Source: Chitinophaga nivalis
GTDB taxonomy: Bacteria; Bacteroidota; Bacteroidia; Chitinophagales; Chitinophagaceae
Assembly (NCBI RefSeq): GCF_025989125.1
Contig: NZ_JAPDNR010000001.1
Span: 7,118,087-7,182,086 of the forward strand
Direction: 5' to 3'
DNA: 64,000 bases
Numbering within the stretch: position 1 is the stretch's first letter; each line of letters begins with the position of its first letter. Shown piece after piece: positions 35,579 through 44,341 of the stretch. The notes beneath the pieces are model-generated. The model saw nothing but the letters and a program-made list of their open reading frames with translations, searched no databases and was not told where the DNA came from. The position numbers and the translations under genes are program-made.

Positions 35579-36064
35579 ATGTCCAATCCCCTCCATACTA
35601 CACAGCTTTTCCGGCTTCCCACCTTTCCCCGTATTCTGTTCCGTGTCCTGAGCGTAGTCATGCTGGGACTTAGCGCCTTTACCATCGCCTTTATCAACAC
35701 CAGCCCCGTGATGGTCTTCGTGCTACCCGTCTTCCTGTTTCTGGCCTGGTCGATGTTTGCCTACACCCGACAATACCTCCTCCTCACCGATAGCTTGCTG
35801 ACACGCAAAGGCAGCCTGAAATCCCAGGAGATAGACTGGAACGATATTACACAGGTAGACCTGAAAACAGTGGGAAAATATGATGATCCGCAGATCATCC
35901 TCTATTACGGCGACCGTACCCTTACGATCGCCCGGAGTTTTTTTTTGACCAAACAATTTAAAGCGATCCTGCTCCTGCTGGAACAAAAGCTACCCGCTAC
36001 ACTTTTCACCACACAATACCACCATACCCGGCAGGCACTCCCCGCCAGCTGGCAGCTACCTTAA
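35579..36064 (+). CDS. Membrane protein with PH-like domain
   Basis: A 161-residue protein with two hydrophobic helices (about 20-60: LFRVLSVVMLGLSAFTIAFI and VMVFVLPVFLFLAWSM), followed by a bacterial PH-like strand pattern (YLLLTDSLLTRKGSLKSQEI, DWNDITQVDLKTVG, PQIILYYGDRTLTIARSF). This layout is common in small membrane PH-domain proteins of unknown function. Its 3' end overlaps the convergent gene by 4 bases. Confidence 0.65.
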   Translation: MSNPLHTTQLFRLPTFPRILFRVLSVVMLGLSAFTIAFINTSPVMVFVLPVFLFLAWSMFAYTRQYLLLTDSLLTRKGSLKSQEIDWNDITQVDLKTVGKYDDPQIILYYGDRTLTIARSFFLTKQFKAILLLLEQKLPATLFTTQYHHTRQALPASWQLP

Positions 36065-36576
36065 AATACCGGTGGCACACCCGGTTTCAGCTCCCTATTC
36101 AGTTGCTTTTCGGCTACCGCCAGGGCCGCATCGTCCAGGGCTACAAAACCTTTCGGCGCCTGATCAGCCGTTCCCTTATAAATACCTATAAAAGATTTCG
36201 ATACCGTTCTGCGGGTAACGGGGTCGGTCATACGAAAATAACGGGGGTACCAGCCTTGTACCGCCCTTTTATCCGGCGCCGGCTTACGTGCCACCTTTTG
36301 CCGGTTCGCCATTATTTTTTCCAGGGTAATTTTTGCCACATCCGCTGCTGAAAAGAAATATACCTTACGCCCCCGCAATGCCTGTCCTTCGCCGCTTTTG
36401 AATACACCCGCATGGTGCCACTCCGTAGCAAATACCTCCAGCTCCTTTGCGGCAATCTTCGTATTCAACTGTTTGGATAATGCAGCAGCTACCGCTCCGG
36501 CTTTCAACAACCCTTTTGCTTCGGCATCCTGGTAGTTTTCTGATTTACCCTCCCGCAGGTAATGTTTCATTTTCAT
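36061..36576 (-). CDS. Hypothetical basic protein
   Basis: A 171-residue protein, family not recognised. It is Lys/Ala-rich with no signal peptide. Notable stretches are TEWHHAGVFKSGEGQALRGR, a central basic linker (NRQKVARKPAPDKRAVQGWY), and RYFRMTDPVTRRTVSKSFIG. The basic, small, soluble character could fit nucleic-acid binding, but nothing specific supports this. It is the last gene before the tRNA-Pro island boundary. Confidence 0.55.
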   Translation of the reverse strand: MKMKHYLREGKSENYQDAEAKGLLKAGAVAAALSKQLNTKIAAKELEVFATEWHHAGVFKSGEGQALRGRKVYFFSAADVAKITLEKIMANRQKVARKPAPDKRAVQGWYPRYFRMTDPVTRRTVSKSFIGIYKGTADQAPKGFVALDDAALAVAEKQLNRELKPGVPPVF

Positions 36577-36658
36577 GGGGGAAAGTTAGCCATAAATAAT
36601 TTTTCCGGGAGAATTTTGGTTATTTATGAAAAAGGTTATTAAATTAGTAAACACATCA

Positions 36659-36732
36659 CGGGATGTAGCGCAGCCCGGTAGCGCGCTTCGTTCGGGACGA
36701 AGAGGCCGCTGGTTCGAATCCAGTCATCCCGA
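36659..36732 (+). tRNA. tRNA-Pro (anticodon CGG)
   Basis: A canonical cloverleaf: acceptor CGGGATG/CATCCCG, T8 A9, D-arm GCGC/GCGC, anticodon stem CTTCG/CGAAG with loop TTCGGGA (U33, anticodon CGG), and T-arm GCTGG/CCAGT with loop TTCGAAT. The discriminator is A and CCA is not encoded. It reads CCG proline codons. Its 3' half is the attachment site of the island that follows. Confidence 0.95.
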
Positions 36733-36733
36733 C
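36704..36733 (+). repeat. Island attachment repeat, left copy (tRNA-Pro 3' end)
   Basis: 30 bases from the variable loop to just past the discriminator. They match 46101-46130 at 28 of 30 positions by direct comparison. The intact tRNA makes this the attL-like end. Confidence 0.75.
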
Positions 36734-36736
36734 AAG

Positions 36737-36772
36737 ACAGGACAAAGTGGAATTATTACCATTTTGTCCTGT
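36737..36772. terminator. Hairpin after tRNA-Pro
   Basis: A 10-bp stem (36737-36746 with 36763-36772), a 16-base loop and a following T-rich tract. It is inside the island by the repeat boundaries, so it may replace the original tRNA terminator (compare 46140-46163). Confidence 0.5.
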
Positions 36773-36775
36773 TTT

Positions 36776-37084
36776 ATTTTCACTAAAAGCCTTGTCCAGC
36801 GTGTATATTATGCGTACCGCTTCATTGATGCGGTTAGTTCGAAATGAAAATCCGTCAAAAATTAATTTTTCAGGATACATCGAACTTATTACTTCCCGTT
36901 TCTTTTCAATTTCTCCGGTTTCATACGCATGATCCAGCTTCAAAAGGTTATTCAGTCCCTTGTCCAGAAGGTCGTCAATATTTACTTGGTCTTGGTCAAA
37001 GGTGCTCAGTTTGGTTTCCAGCTTTTCAAATTTAGTGCTGTACTCTGTTTTCATTTCCCGGAAATCGGCAGGATCTATCAGCAA
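36776..37084 (-). pseudogene. Recombinase C-terminal remnant
   Basis: The minus-strand frame encodes about 100 residues resembling the C-terminus of a Bacteroidetes serine recombinase: KFEKLETKLSTFDQDQVNID, GEIEKKREVISSMYPEKLIF, RTNRINEAVRIIYTLDKAFS. The catalytic N-terminal and DNA-binding parts are missing; the frame is cut at about 37085, where transposase sequence on the other strand begins. The open frame continues to 36656 through the tRNA in antisense, which gives a spurious tail. It probably belonged to the element that inserted here. Exact 3' end uncertain. Confidence 0.65.
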
Positions 37085-37087
37085 ACC

Positions 37088-37579
37088 GTCATTGATACAT
37101 ACACAAAGGTTGCTTTTGCCAAAGTCTATGACAGAAAGAATGCGCTTGTAGTTGCGGACATGCTCAATGACAGGGTCCTGCCTTTTTATGAAGAATATGG
37201 TATACGCCTGCTACGCGTCTTAACAGACCGGGGTACAGAATACTGCGGTGCCAGAGAATATCACGAATACCAGCTTTATCTGGCTCTGGAGGATATTGAC
37301 CATAGCAGAACCAAAGCCAGAAGTCCACAGACAAATGGTATCTGCGATTGGCTGAATCGGACTATCCAGGATGAGTTCTACGCAATCGCTTTCCGTAAAA
37401 AGATCTATAATACCATCGAACAGCTGCAGGACGACCTTGATGCCTGGCTAAACGAATACAATCGCAATAGAATGCATCCTGGTAAATACTGCTTTGGACG
37501 GACACCACTACAGACTTTTGAGGAAACACTATCTTTGGCTAAAGAAAAACAGCTGGACGACTTGGCGCCAGCTGCATGA
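37088..37579 (+). pseudogene. IS481-type transposase, 5'-truncated
   Basis: About 163 residues of an integrase-core (rve) transposase C-terminus: VIDTYTKVAFAKVYDRKNAL, LRVLTDRGTEYCG (second Asp), KARSPQTNGICDWLNRTIQD, and YNRNRMHPGKYCFGRTPLQT. The N-terminal helix-turn-helix and first catalytic Asp region are absent; the sequence starts abruptly at about 37088 next to the recombinase remnant. In the NG-x-x-E motif the Glu appears as Asp (NGICD), so even the remaining active site looks altered. The right inverted repeat could not be placed. Confidence 0.75.
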
Positions 37580-37600
37580 TATTTTGACCCGACTGTTGGA

Positions 37601-39835
37601 TCAAATCGTAACTATTACAGCTAATTCTTGATGAAGGATGGATAAATCGTTAGCCTCCATAGTTAATTGAACAATAAACTCTTTTATCTCATTTTGCTTT
37701 GATGCAAACAGCAAAGTGTACTTTTGCAAATTATCATTCAACGCACTGTGGATTTCATTTGTAATGCTTTTAATTTGGGCAGGTATTGAATTCAAAAGTT
37801 CTTTAGCTTGTGTGGTTAATGGCAGATGTAGTTTTTCATATTTTGATTGTATGTCTGAAATTTCTTCTTGGTATATCTTGTTGTGTTTAGCTTTTTCCGT
37901 ATCTAGCATATCTTTCGCTTTGTTATATTCTATCAAAAAAGGTTGGATGTTTTTTTGAAAAATAGCATCCATATTATTTAATGACTGATGTAAAGCACCA
38001 AATTGATTTTGATAGTTTTGTTTCACCGTTTTGGTAATTGTTTCATTTGCTTTTACTTCACATTTTTTTCTCCATTCATTCAACAAATACGCTCTATTCC
38101 AACCAATACCTGTTGCCTTTATCCATTGGCCAGAACGAATTTTCAAATTACCGTCTGAGCTAATGTCAATAAAATCCGAAGCAGTGTAAATGCCCACATA
38201 CGATAAGGATATAACTGCCTGTTTATTATTTGAACCAAAAATTTCTCTCACTTCCTCTGATATTCTATATTTCGAAAGCTTTGCGGGGTTCTGAGTTAAA
38301 TTATTAATATCAATCTGTTCTTGTTTCTGTAAGTCATATATATTTTTCTGCAAGGCAGACTTTTGCATTTCATGACTTTCATAACGTTTCTCTAAAATGT
38401 CCGAATATAGCTGTTTTATTTCTTGGTCAATCTTAGCATGGGTTGTTTTTAAAATCTCAAACATTATTTTTATTTCCTGTACTTCTTGAATATGCAATCC
38501 TTTCGCTAATTTATCAATATTTGCCATTTCTACAGTAAAATGACTTTTTAGTTGCCCTATTTGGGATTTTTCCTTAGATAAAATAAGAGCTTCATCCGAT
38601 CTGAAATTATCAAACAATGCTTTCAAGGCCAGCTCATATACCTGCTGCATTGCATACTTGTATTTCAGGTCATTTTCTCGAGTTCTTATTAAATCTTCTA
38701 ATTTTTGCTGCTTTGATTTTCCCACAATGTTAGCAATTATAAATTTCAAACCCTTTAAAGGGAAGGGATTCAAATAATTCACAATTGGGAAGGTTACATT
38801 TATAACGGGACTGTAATTTATACCTCTTGAATAATCAAAAGTCGGGAAAAATAATAGCGTTGAAGGAAGGGATCTTTTAATAACAGGTTGAGGTGATAAA
38901 TTCCTACACCATTCATCTGCTGAAGGACGGTCACTTGGATTAGTATACCCATTCTCAAAGCATCGTTTGAAAAGCTCTTGTACACTTGTTTCTAATTTAT
39001 GGAAATTGTTATGTGGTGGAGGGATTACTTTGAAAAAGGAGCGTTTCTGCCCGTTGGGGAAAAGTCCATTTTCAACCATTTCTGCTAATCCATTGCACTT
39101 GTCATAAGGAGTTATACAGCTACCAGAAAATGGATGTATTCCGCAAAGTAAGCGGTAGAAAATTACGGATAAACTAAATCTATCCCATGTTTCATTTAAC
39201 CCGTCTTTATTAATTTTTACTCCTTTATAATATTCGGGAGGTGTATATTCCGGTGTTACTACTGGTGCAGGAAACAGAATTTTGTTGTTTTGGGTAACAG
39301 CTACACTGTCCATGTCAATTATTGAAATAAGCCCATTAGGTTGAATCATTATATTTTCGGGCTTCATGTCAACTAAAACATAGTTGCCCAGATTGTGAAT
39401 ATGATAAATGGCTACGGCAATATTAAAACACAGCTTTAATCGAAGTTCTATTGCTTTAGGATTATAAAAGTCAAACTTTTTCCATTCATCTGTCAAATTC
39501 TTGGGCATTCGCACATGGCACAGCAACTCTAGCTTCTCACCTTTGGCAGCAGGCATTGTAAACCCAATAAATTTTCCATTTTCATATACAACTTGGTTAA
39601 CCCAAATAACTGAATGATGATCATCTTGATGTAATAAAGGGAGATTGGCTGCTAAGTACTCTATTTTTTGTTCTCGTTCTTTAGTTCTCTTGTCCGGTTT
39701 GTATATTTTTACAACCTGTTTTTGAAAGCTTACTGGGTTAATAATTCTAAACAAGTCACCTTCGCCACCACTGGCAAAAGCTTTATCTTCTAGTAATAGT
39801 TTTGTCCCATTTTTTAATTGTACTATTTTAGACAT
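37601..39835 (-). CDS. TerY-P triad protein kinase with coiled coil and helix-hairpin-helix
   Basis: A 744-residue protein. The N-terminal 300 residues form a Ser/Thr-kinase fold: Gly loop SGGEGD (22-27), Lys43 in VVKIYK, catalytic Asp156/Asn161 in LVDMKPENIM, and DMD (174-176) in place of DFG. A long coiled-coil region follows (about 380-530), then a helix-hairpin-helix-like segment (SYVGIYTASDFIDI, KATGIGWNRAYLLNEW) and another coiled coil. It is strongly AT-rich relative to flanks. It lies 6 bases from the PP2C gene and completes the TerY-P triad, reported in the literature as an anti-phage module (Gao et al. 2020). It is the last gene of the three. Confidence 0.88.
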   Translation of the reverse strand: MSKIVQLKNGTKLLLEDKAFASGGEGDLFRIINPVSFQKQVVKIYKPDKRTKEREQKIEYLAANLPLLHQDDHHSVIWVNQVVYENGKFIGFTMPAAKGEKLELLCHVRMPKNLTDEWKKFDFYNPKAIELRLKLCFNIAVAIYHIHNLGNYVLVDMKPENIMIQPNGLISIIDMDSVAVTQNNKILFPAPVVTPEYTPPEYYKGVKINKDGLNETWDRFSLSVIFYRLLCGIHPFSGSCITPYDKCNGLAEMVENGLFPNGQKRSFFKVIPPPHNNFHKLETSVQELFKRCFENGYTNPSDRPSADEWCRNLSPQPVIKRSLPSTLLFFPTFDYSRGINYSPVINVTFPIVNYLNPFPLKGLKFIIANIVGKSKQQKLEDLIRTRENDLKYKYAMQQVYELALKALFDNFRSDEALILSKEKSQIGQLKSHFTVEMANIDKLAKGLHIQEVQEIKIMFEILKTTHAKIDQEIKQLYSDILEKRYESHEMQKSALQKNIYDLQKQEQIDINNLTQNPAKLSKYRISEEVREIFGSNNKQAVISLSYVGIYTASDFIDISSDGNLKIRSGQWIKATGIGWNRAYLLNEWRKKCEVKANETITKTVKQNYQNQFGALHQSLNNMDAIFQKNIQPFLIEYNKAKDMLDTEKAKHNKIYQEEISDIQSKYEKLHLPLTTQAKELLNSIPAQIKSITNEIHSALNDNLQKYTLLFASKQNEIKEFIVQLTMEANDLSILHQELAVIVTI

Positions 39836-39841
39836 TAACTA

Positions 39842-40699
39842 TTAACTGTTGGTTATTTCAGAAAAACTAACACCTAAAATCAGCGTTTTATCATCCGTTT
39901 CTACTTTTAGTTTTTCGTTCCCTGACATTAAAAAATTCATCCAAAGGTTATTAATTTCTTCTTGACTTTTACCCTGTTTATATAATTCCGGCAAAATTCT
40001 CAAATTAGGATTAAAAAAAAGAGGGAAAGGTCTATTAGGATCAAAATAATTTTCCTTTTCCTTGTCAAATAAATTACACTCGAAAGATGCTTTTTCACAA
40101 CCATCAGAGAGTAAGCAAAATGCTTTCACTTCATCTATAACTACCTTGCTTTCAATATAATTATCAACAATATCATCGTTCCAGATATCTGATGTAATAA
40201 AAACAGTTTCGTTAGCTAATTCGCCATGAAATGGTGTAATCGTTGGATACCATTCAAGGTTATTATTGCAATATCCCGCGCGGCCATCCCCTATATGGGT
40301 AACTAGCAGTCCTTTGGGAAGAGCGATAGTTAAGATAACCGTACATGCTAATGATCTAAAGTCTAAATCATTACTCATGCTAAACTTATCCAAGTCTTCC
40401 CTAATTACAAATAGAGTTTGCTTAGCAACCTTATGCCATATATCCTGATTAGGCAATTCCTTCTGATAATTCCAATTTTTAGAAGTTATTACCTTTTCAA
40501 AATGATATACGCAAAGTTCAGCTACTTGTTTCGAACCAATATGGGAGTTTGGGCAAGAGCCAGCTCCATCACAAACAACTGTTATACAGAAGTTATCGTA
40601 ACACTCTACCTTACAAGCATCTTGACAAGGTTTTTTTTCCAGAATATGTCCACTACCAATTGTAGAAGCGAATGCAAAAATCCAGTTCGGTTGATACAT
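39842..40699 (-). CDS. PP2C-family protein phosphatase of the TerY-P triad
   Basis: A 285-residue PP2C protein. Metal-site motifs: VVCDGAGSCPNSHIG (about 36-50), VTHIGDGRAGYC, CLLSDGCEKASFEC, and a C-terminal TDDKTLILG. It would dephosphorylate Ser/Thr residues, opposing the neighbouring kinase. It ends 6 bases before the kinase gene and starts 1 base after the vWA gene, so the three are one operon. The N-terminal GSGHILEKKPCQDACKVEC is typical of this subfamily. Confidence 0.9.
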   Translation of the reverse strand: MYQPNWIFAFASTIGSGHILEKKPCQDACKVECYDNFCITVVCDGAGSCPNSHIGSKQVAELCVYHFEKVITSKNWNYQKELPNQDIWHKVAKQTLFVIREDLDKFSMSNDLDFRSLACTVILTIALPKGLLVTHIGDGRAGYCNNNLEWYPTITPFHGELANETVFITSDIWNDDIVDNYIESKVVIDEVKAFCLLSDGCEKASFECNLFDKEKENYFDPNRPFPLFFNPNLRILPELYKQGKSQEEINNLWMNFLMSGNEKLKVETDDKTLILGVSFSEITNS

Positions 40700-40700
40700 T

Positions 40701-41360
40701 TTACATTTGAATTTGTGTCCAATCGCTTATAGGAGGGAGCGATAAGGTCTCGCCTTCTGTAGATTTGGTTATTATGCTTATACTATTACTTAACCAGCTA
40801 AAAAATTCGGAGAATTTGTATCCATCAAGTGGCAAAGGTGGAGGTGTAGAACAAATTTGGGTAAGTTTTTGATGATTATACCCTCGGACACCTAAACTGT
40901 AGAACATAAACTTTTTAGAACCAATAGCACTTGAAACTTCATTTGAAAGCCCATTAACATCCTGTTCCGCATCGGGTTCACCATCGGTAATTAATATGAT
41001 CATTGGGCGGAAATAGTTTTGTCCCGTTTCTTTGTACCATTTCTTTCTATTTTCAATCAAGTTCATTGCTAATCTTACACCATCGACCAATTTGGTACTT
41101 CCGTTTGTAAAAAGCGTTGGCATTTGAAAGTTATTAACCAATGTTGGTTCTTGAATACATTGGGCTGTGCTTCCAAATGTAACCATACTAACTTCTAAAC
41201 GCTGTGATGCAACAAAATCTGTCAACACCTCTTTATGAAAGTCTTGCAAGCCCCTATTCAGTTGATTTATAGGTTCTCCAGCCATAGAGCCGGATATGTC
41301 AACAACGAGTACGCAGAGACATTTTTGTTCATAGTTGTCCGGTGATTGTCCTTCAAACAT
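40701..41360 (-). CDS. terY: TerY-like vWA domain protein
   Basis: A 219-residue protein that is almost entirely one vWA domain: MIDAS DISGSMAG (about 20-27), the Thr region VTFGSTAQC, and ITDGEPDAEQD. It matches TerY of the tellurite-resistance/TerY-P group. The first gene of the triad; translation runs straight into the PP2C gene (1-base gap). Known: TerY, PP2C and kinase form a conserved triad. Inferred: vWA acts as a scaffold or sensor controlling kinase/phosphatase output. AT-rich, consistent with transfer. Confidence 0.9.
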   Translation of the reverse strand: MFEGQSPDNYEQKCLCVLVVDISGSMAGEPINQLNRGLQDFHKEVLTDFVASQRLEVSMVTFGSTAQCIQEPTLVNNFQMPTLFTNGSTKLVDGVRLAMNLIENRKKWYKETGQNYFRPMIILITDGEPDAEQDVNGLSNEVSSAIGSKKFMFYSLGVRGYNHQKLTQICSTPPPLPLDGYKFSEFFSWLSNSISIITKSTEGETLSLPPISDWTQIQM

Positions 41361-41440
41361 ATTTGATTTAAGTTTTAGAGTATCCGATATTATGTATAAT
41401 GTGGAAATATAATATTATTTGAGGATATTGCAAAAAACTA

Positions 41441-41767
41441 TTGTTAATCAACTTTCTATGGTTGTATACTTTTTTTTTCGGTCGTAAGTTTCGCGTCGAC
41501 TATGCCGGTCTTTCAGCAAATAATTTTTACTCGGAAGATGGTAATGTGGTCAGTTATGAAATTACTGATGGCCCAGGCAAAGGTGCAAAAGGTGAATCGC
41601 CTTGTGAATGGCATCAAATCGCTGATGGGATATTTGCAATTTCATGGCAGGAAGCCAGTGGCGCTACAGTAGTCCATATTGATAACTTTCCGGAAGGGCA
41701 TTCGCAAACATTCTTTACCACACCTGATATGAAGTTTTACAGACTACAAGGTCAGTTACAGCGTTAA
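41441..41767 (+). CDS. MoaF-like domain protein, probably 5'-truncated
   Basis: A 108-residue frame opening with TTG. From about residue 15 the sequence resembles MoaF-like small proteins: GRKFRVDYAGLSANNFYSED, EITDGPGKGAKGESPCEWHQ, IADGIFAISWQEASGATVV. The first 14 residues (Leu/Phe-rich) do not look like the family and no ATG fits, so the gene probably lost its start. It sits between the triad and a terpene-cyclase fragment in a scarred stretch. It may not be expressed. Confidence 0.5.
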   Translation: MLINFLWLYTFFFGRKFRVDYAGLSANNFYSEDGNVVSYEITDGPGKGAKGESPCEWHQIADGIFAISWQEASGATVVHIDNFPEGHSQTFFTTPDMKFYRLQGQLQR

Positions 41768-41877
41768 CGACAGATTAATGGATCGTTCATTGGCCGGAAT
41801 ATTCCAGTCGGGCAGTCCGAAAGTCTTAGATGAAGCTGTTGCAGAAACATTGTCTGACATAGTTTTAACTATTTCAC

Positions 41878-42108
41878 TTAGCTGTCATCGTACATGACAA
41901 AGAGGTTGTTTTATTTGAGCAAGCCATTCGGTATTTACTTCCATTTTCTTCGGTCATTGATCCTGTTCTGAAAAAGTATGTTAATGCACTGGGTATAATG
42001 ATGAAAGGGAATATCGATTGGAGTACACTTGACACAAATCGATATTCCCCTGGTGTTGAAATACTGACCATTTTTACTTTGCGTTTCAGCAGAAGAGATT
42101 ACACCTAA
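41878..42108 (+). pseudogene. Terpene cyclase C-terminal remnant
   Basis: An open frame of 76 codons without a start. Its first ~60 residues closely match the C-terminus of the intact cyclase at 57094-58053: HDKEVVLFEQAIRYLLPFSS versus HDKEVILFEKSIRYLFPFSS, then VNALGIMMKGNIDWSTLDTN versus INALGVMMKGNIDWSTLDTN. DNA similarity extends from 41878 to about 42060, against 57847-58029. The catalytic DDxxD and NSE regions are absent. A 39-codon frame at 41778-41897 (MDRSLAGIFQSGSPKVLDEA) overlaps it in another frame and is not recognised. Confidence 0.85.
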
Positions 42109-42118
42109 AGATGAATAC

Positions 42119-43195
42119 TTATTTCTTTCTCTGGCTATCAAGAAAACCAATTATGTCAGAAGAGCCGGATAGTGATTTTGACAAGATCCCATTCTCATCT
42201 AGCATGTATAGGATGGGATAGCCGGATATTCCGTATTCCGTCTCGATATCTTTGCGATCCGTTATGACAGGATAGTTCACTTTATATCTCTTCAAATACT
42301 TTGTCACTCTTTCTTTCAAGTCTGATCCAAAAAAATTGATGAGCCTGATATTACCCTCTAGTATAAAATCAGATTGGTTAATATGATCCGTAACAAGTTG
42401 GGAATACCCGCAGTTGGTAGCAGAGAATAACAGCAGTGTTTTCTTTCCAATAAACTTACTCAGTTCAATTTCACTGTTTCTGATATCTATGCCCTTAAAA
42501 GGCGGAACTTTCACGCCCGGTTCGAGCGGCTTTAGTTTTTTTATCCTTTCAAAATATTTCAACGAGTATTTTTCAGGAGTTGTAAACGCAGTTTTCGACG
42601 CTTTAGCTTCAAATACATAATTATAGAATTTATAGATGACTATTTGAGTCAGCTTGCCCTCTACATAATTTTTTCTTTCAAACCGGGCAATGGAATAATC
42701 CGGTGAAATATAGATATGGTGCTTTACAACAATTTTTTTTCCTTCGTATTCCCAGCTGCTTTCAATCCTGGAATAATCGGCGTACGACACTCCTGCCATA
42801 AGTGTGTCGTTCACATATGTCCATTCGTGAGTTAACAAAGAAACCGGGCCATATTTTTTCAGTAAAGAAGATTTCAGATAGCCGGATTGGTTGACAGTAT
42901 CTTCGTAACGATAATATGTTTTTTCGTTATGCCTGACTTCTGTGAAGATCTTTTTTTGATAAGCTTCATCAATTGATCCTCTCCTGGCGAAATACTCAAA
43001 ATCATAATTTGCCGGGTTAAAAATGGTGTAAGAAACCGTATTCGAATCCACGAGATCTACATCAGGAAGAGGATAGTAGGCAGTCTGAGTATAGCTAATG
43101 AGCTTTGCATTTCTATATTTTTGTTTGGTTTTCTCCAAACCTGGATTGTCAGAGTTGGAATTAAATACTAACCCCAAAAGAAGTAGTTTGATCAT
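42119..43195 (-). CDS. Thioredoxin-fold (TlpA/AhpC-like) protein
   Basis: A 358-residue protein. The last ~130 residues form a redoxin-like fold: VPPFKGIDIRNSEIELSKFI, GKKTLLLFSATNCGYSQLV, GSDLKERVTKYLKRYKVNYP, YGISGYPILYMLDENG with a cis-Pro. The active site is CGYS, one Cys where CxxC is usual, so it would act through a single thiol or have another role. The first 225 residues are unassigned and look like a beta-rich periplasmic region; the N-terminus (MIKLLLLGLVF) is only a short hydrophobic stretch. A stand-alone gene inside the island. Confidence 0.7.
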   Translation of the reverse strand: MIKLLLLGLVFNSNSDNPGLEKTKQKYRNAKLISYTQTAYYPLPDVDLVDSNTVSYTIFNPANYDFEYFARRGSIDEAYQKKIFTEVRHNEKTYYRYEDTVNQSGYLKSSLLKKYGPVSLLTHEWTYVNDTLMAGVSYADYSRIESSWEYEGKKIVVKHHIYISPDYSIARFERKNYVEGKLTQIVIYKFYNYVFEAKASKTAFTTPEKYSLKYFERIKKLKPLEPGVKVPPFKGIDIRNSEIELSKFIGKKTLLLFSATNCGYSQLVTDHINQSDFILEGNIRLINFFGSDLKERVTKYLKRYKVNYPVITDRKDIETEYGISGYPILYMLDENGILSKSLSGSSDIIGFLDSQRKK

Positions 43196-43378
43196 TTGTA
43201 CAAATGATTAATAATTGATAAACAAATATATATAATTGCTTTTCAAAACTAAAATTAGTTAAATACCATACCGCATTCGTATCGCCCAATGAAAACAGTA
43301 AGCTGGAATTAACTTTATTAATTATTATCGTTAAGTTAGTAGCATTTACTTAATTTGGTGTCCTAAAATACAGCGCGT

Positions 43379-44218
43379 TTGACAACACAGGAATTCATTG
43401 CCGCAGCATTGCTTGAAGACGTGGGTAGCGGCGATTACTCTACACTGGCATCCATACCAGCCGATGCGAAAGGTAAGGCGGTACTTAAAATAAAGGAAGA
43501 AGGCATACTGGCAGGCATGCAGCTGGCGCAGGATATTTTCCATCATCTGGAAGAAGATGCAAAATTCACCCTCTCTAAAAAAGATGGTGATGCTGTAAAT
43601 AATGGCGAAACCGCGTTTACCGTTGAAGCCAGCGTGCATACCATATTAAAAGCAGAAAGACTGGTGCTTAACTGCATGCAGCGCATGAGTGGCATCGCAA
43701 CGCTAACCAATAAGTACGCCGATAAAATAAAAGACTACAAAACAAAAATACTCGATACCCGCAAAACCACGCCGCTGTTCCGCGAATACGAAAAGGAGGC
43801 AGTGCGCATTGGAGGCGGCTACAACCTTCGTATGGGCTTGTACGATATGATTATGTTGAAGGACAACCATATCGATTTTTGTGGCAGCATAGAGCTGGCC
43901 ATACAGAAAACCAACGAATACCTTGCGGCCAACAACCGCAATCTGAAAATAGAGATCGAGACCCGTAACCTCGACGATGTGCGCCGCGTGCTTGCTGTGG
44001 GCAATGTACACCGCATCATGCTCGATAACTACACGCCGGAACTATTGGCAGAAGCAATTGAGCTGATTGGCGGTAAGTACGAGACCGAGGCGTCGGGCGG
44101 TATCAATCTCGATAACATTATTTCATATGCCCGCACCGGTGTCGATTTCGTTTCATGCGGCGCTATCACCAATCATGCTGTGAGCATGGATCTTAGTTTA
44201 AAAGCACACAAAATATAG
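43379..44218 (+). CDS. nadC: Nicotinate-nucleotide pyrophosphorylase (carboxylating)
   Basis: A 279-residue protein, normal length, opening with TTG at 43379. Motifs: LLEDVGSGDYSTLASIP, LKAERLVLNCMQRMSGIAT, ILDTRKTTPLFREYEKEAV, GGGYNLRMGLYDMIMLKDNH, EIETRNLDDVRRVL, EASGGINLDNIISYARTGVD. It converts quinolinate and PRPP to NaMN, CO2 and PPi in NAD synthesis. No nadA or nadB is adjacent. It lies inside the tRNA-Pro island, ending 124 bases before the degraded att copy at 44342. Its base composition is higher in GC than the triad. An odd cargo gene: either a second copy or the housekeeping gene captured in the island. Confidence 0.93.
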   Translation: MTTQEFIAAALLEDVGSGDYSTLASIPADAKGKAVLKIKEEGILAGMQLAQDIFHHLEEDAKFTLSKKDGDAVNNGETAFTVEASVHTILKAERLVLNCMQRMSGIATLTNKYADKIKDYKTKILDTRKTTPLFREYEKEAVRIGGGYNLRMGLYDMIMLKDNHIDFCGSIELAIQKTNEYLAANNRNLKIEIETRNLDDVRRVLAVGNVHRIMLDNYTPELLAEAIELIGGKYETEASGGINLDNIISYARTGVDFVSCGAITNHAVSMDLSLKAHKI

Positions 44219-44341
44219 CGCAGATATTATCGCTGTTGTTATTTATTGCTATCTGATCAGGACATTCATCCTCTTCTTATTAAACCCAATATATTATTTC
44301 AGCAGAAAAGTTGCCAAATCTTAGGAAATCTGTCACAATAA

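Noticed and set aside
36656..36775. C-terminal extension of the recombinase frame, with the tail MTGFEPAASSSRTKRATG
   Set aside because: It is the antisense translation of the tRNA-Pro gene, a known artefact pattern, and not protein-coding.
41441..41767. Complete MoaF gene
   Set aside because: Only the part from residue 15 resembles the family and no proper start exists; kept as probably truncated.
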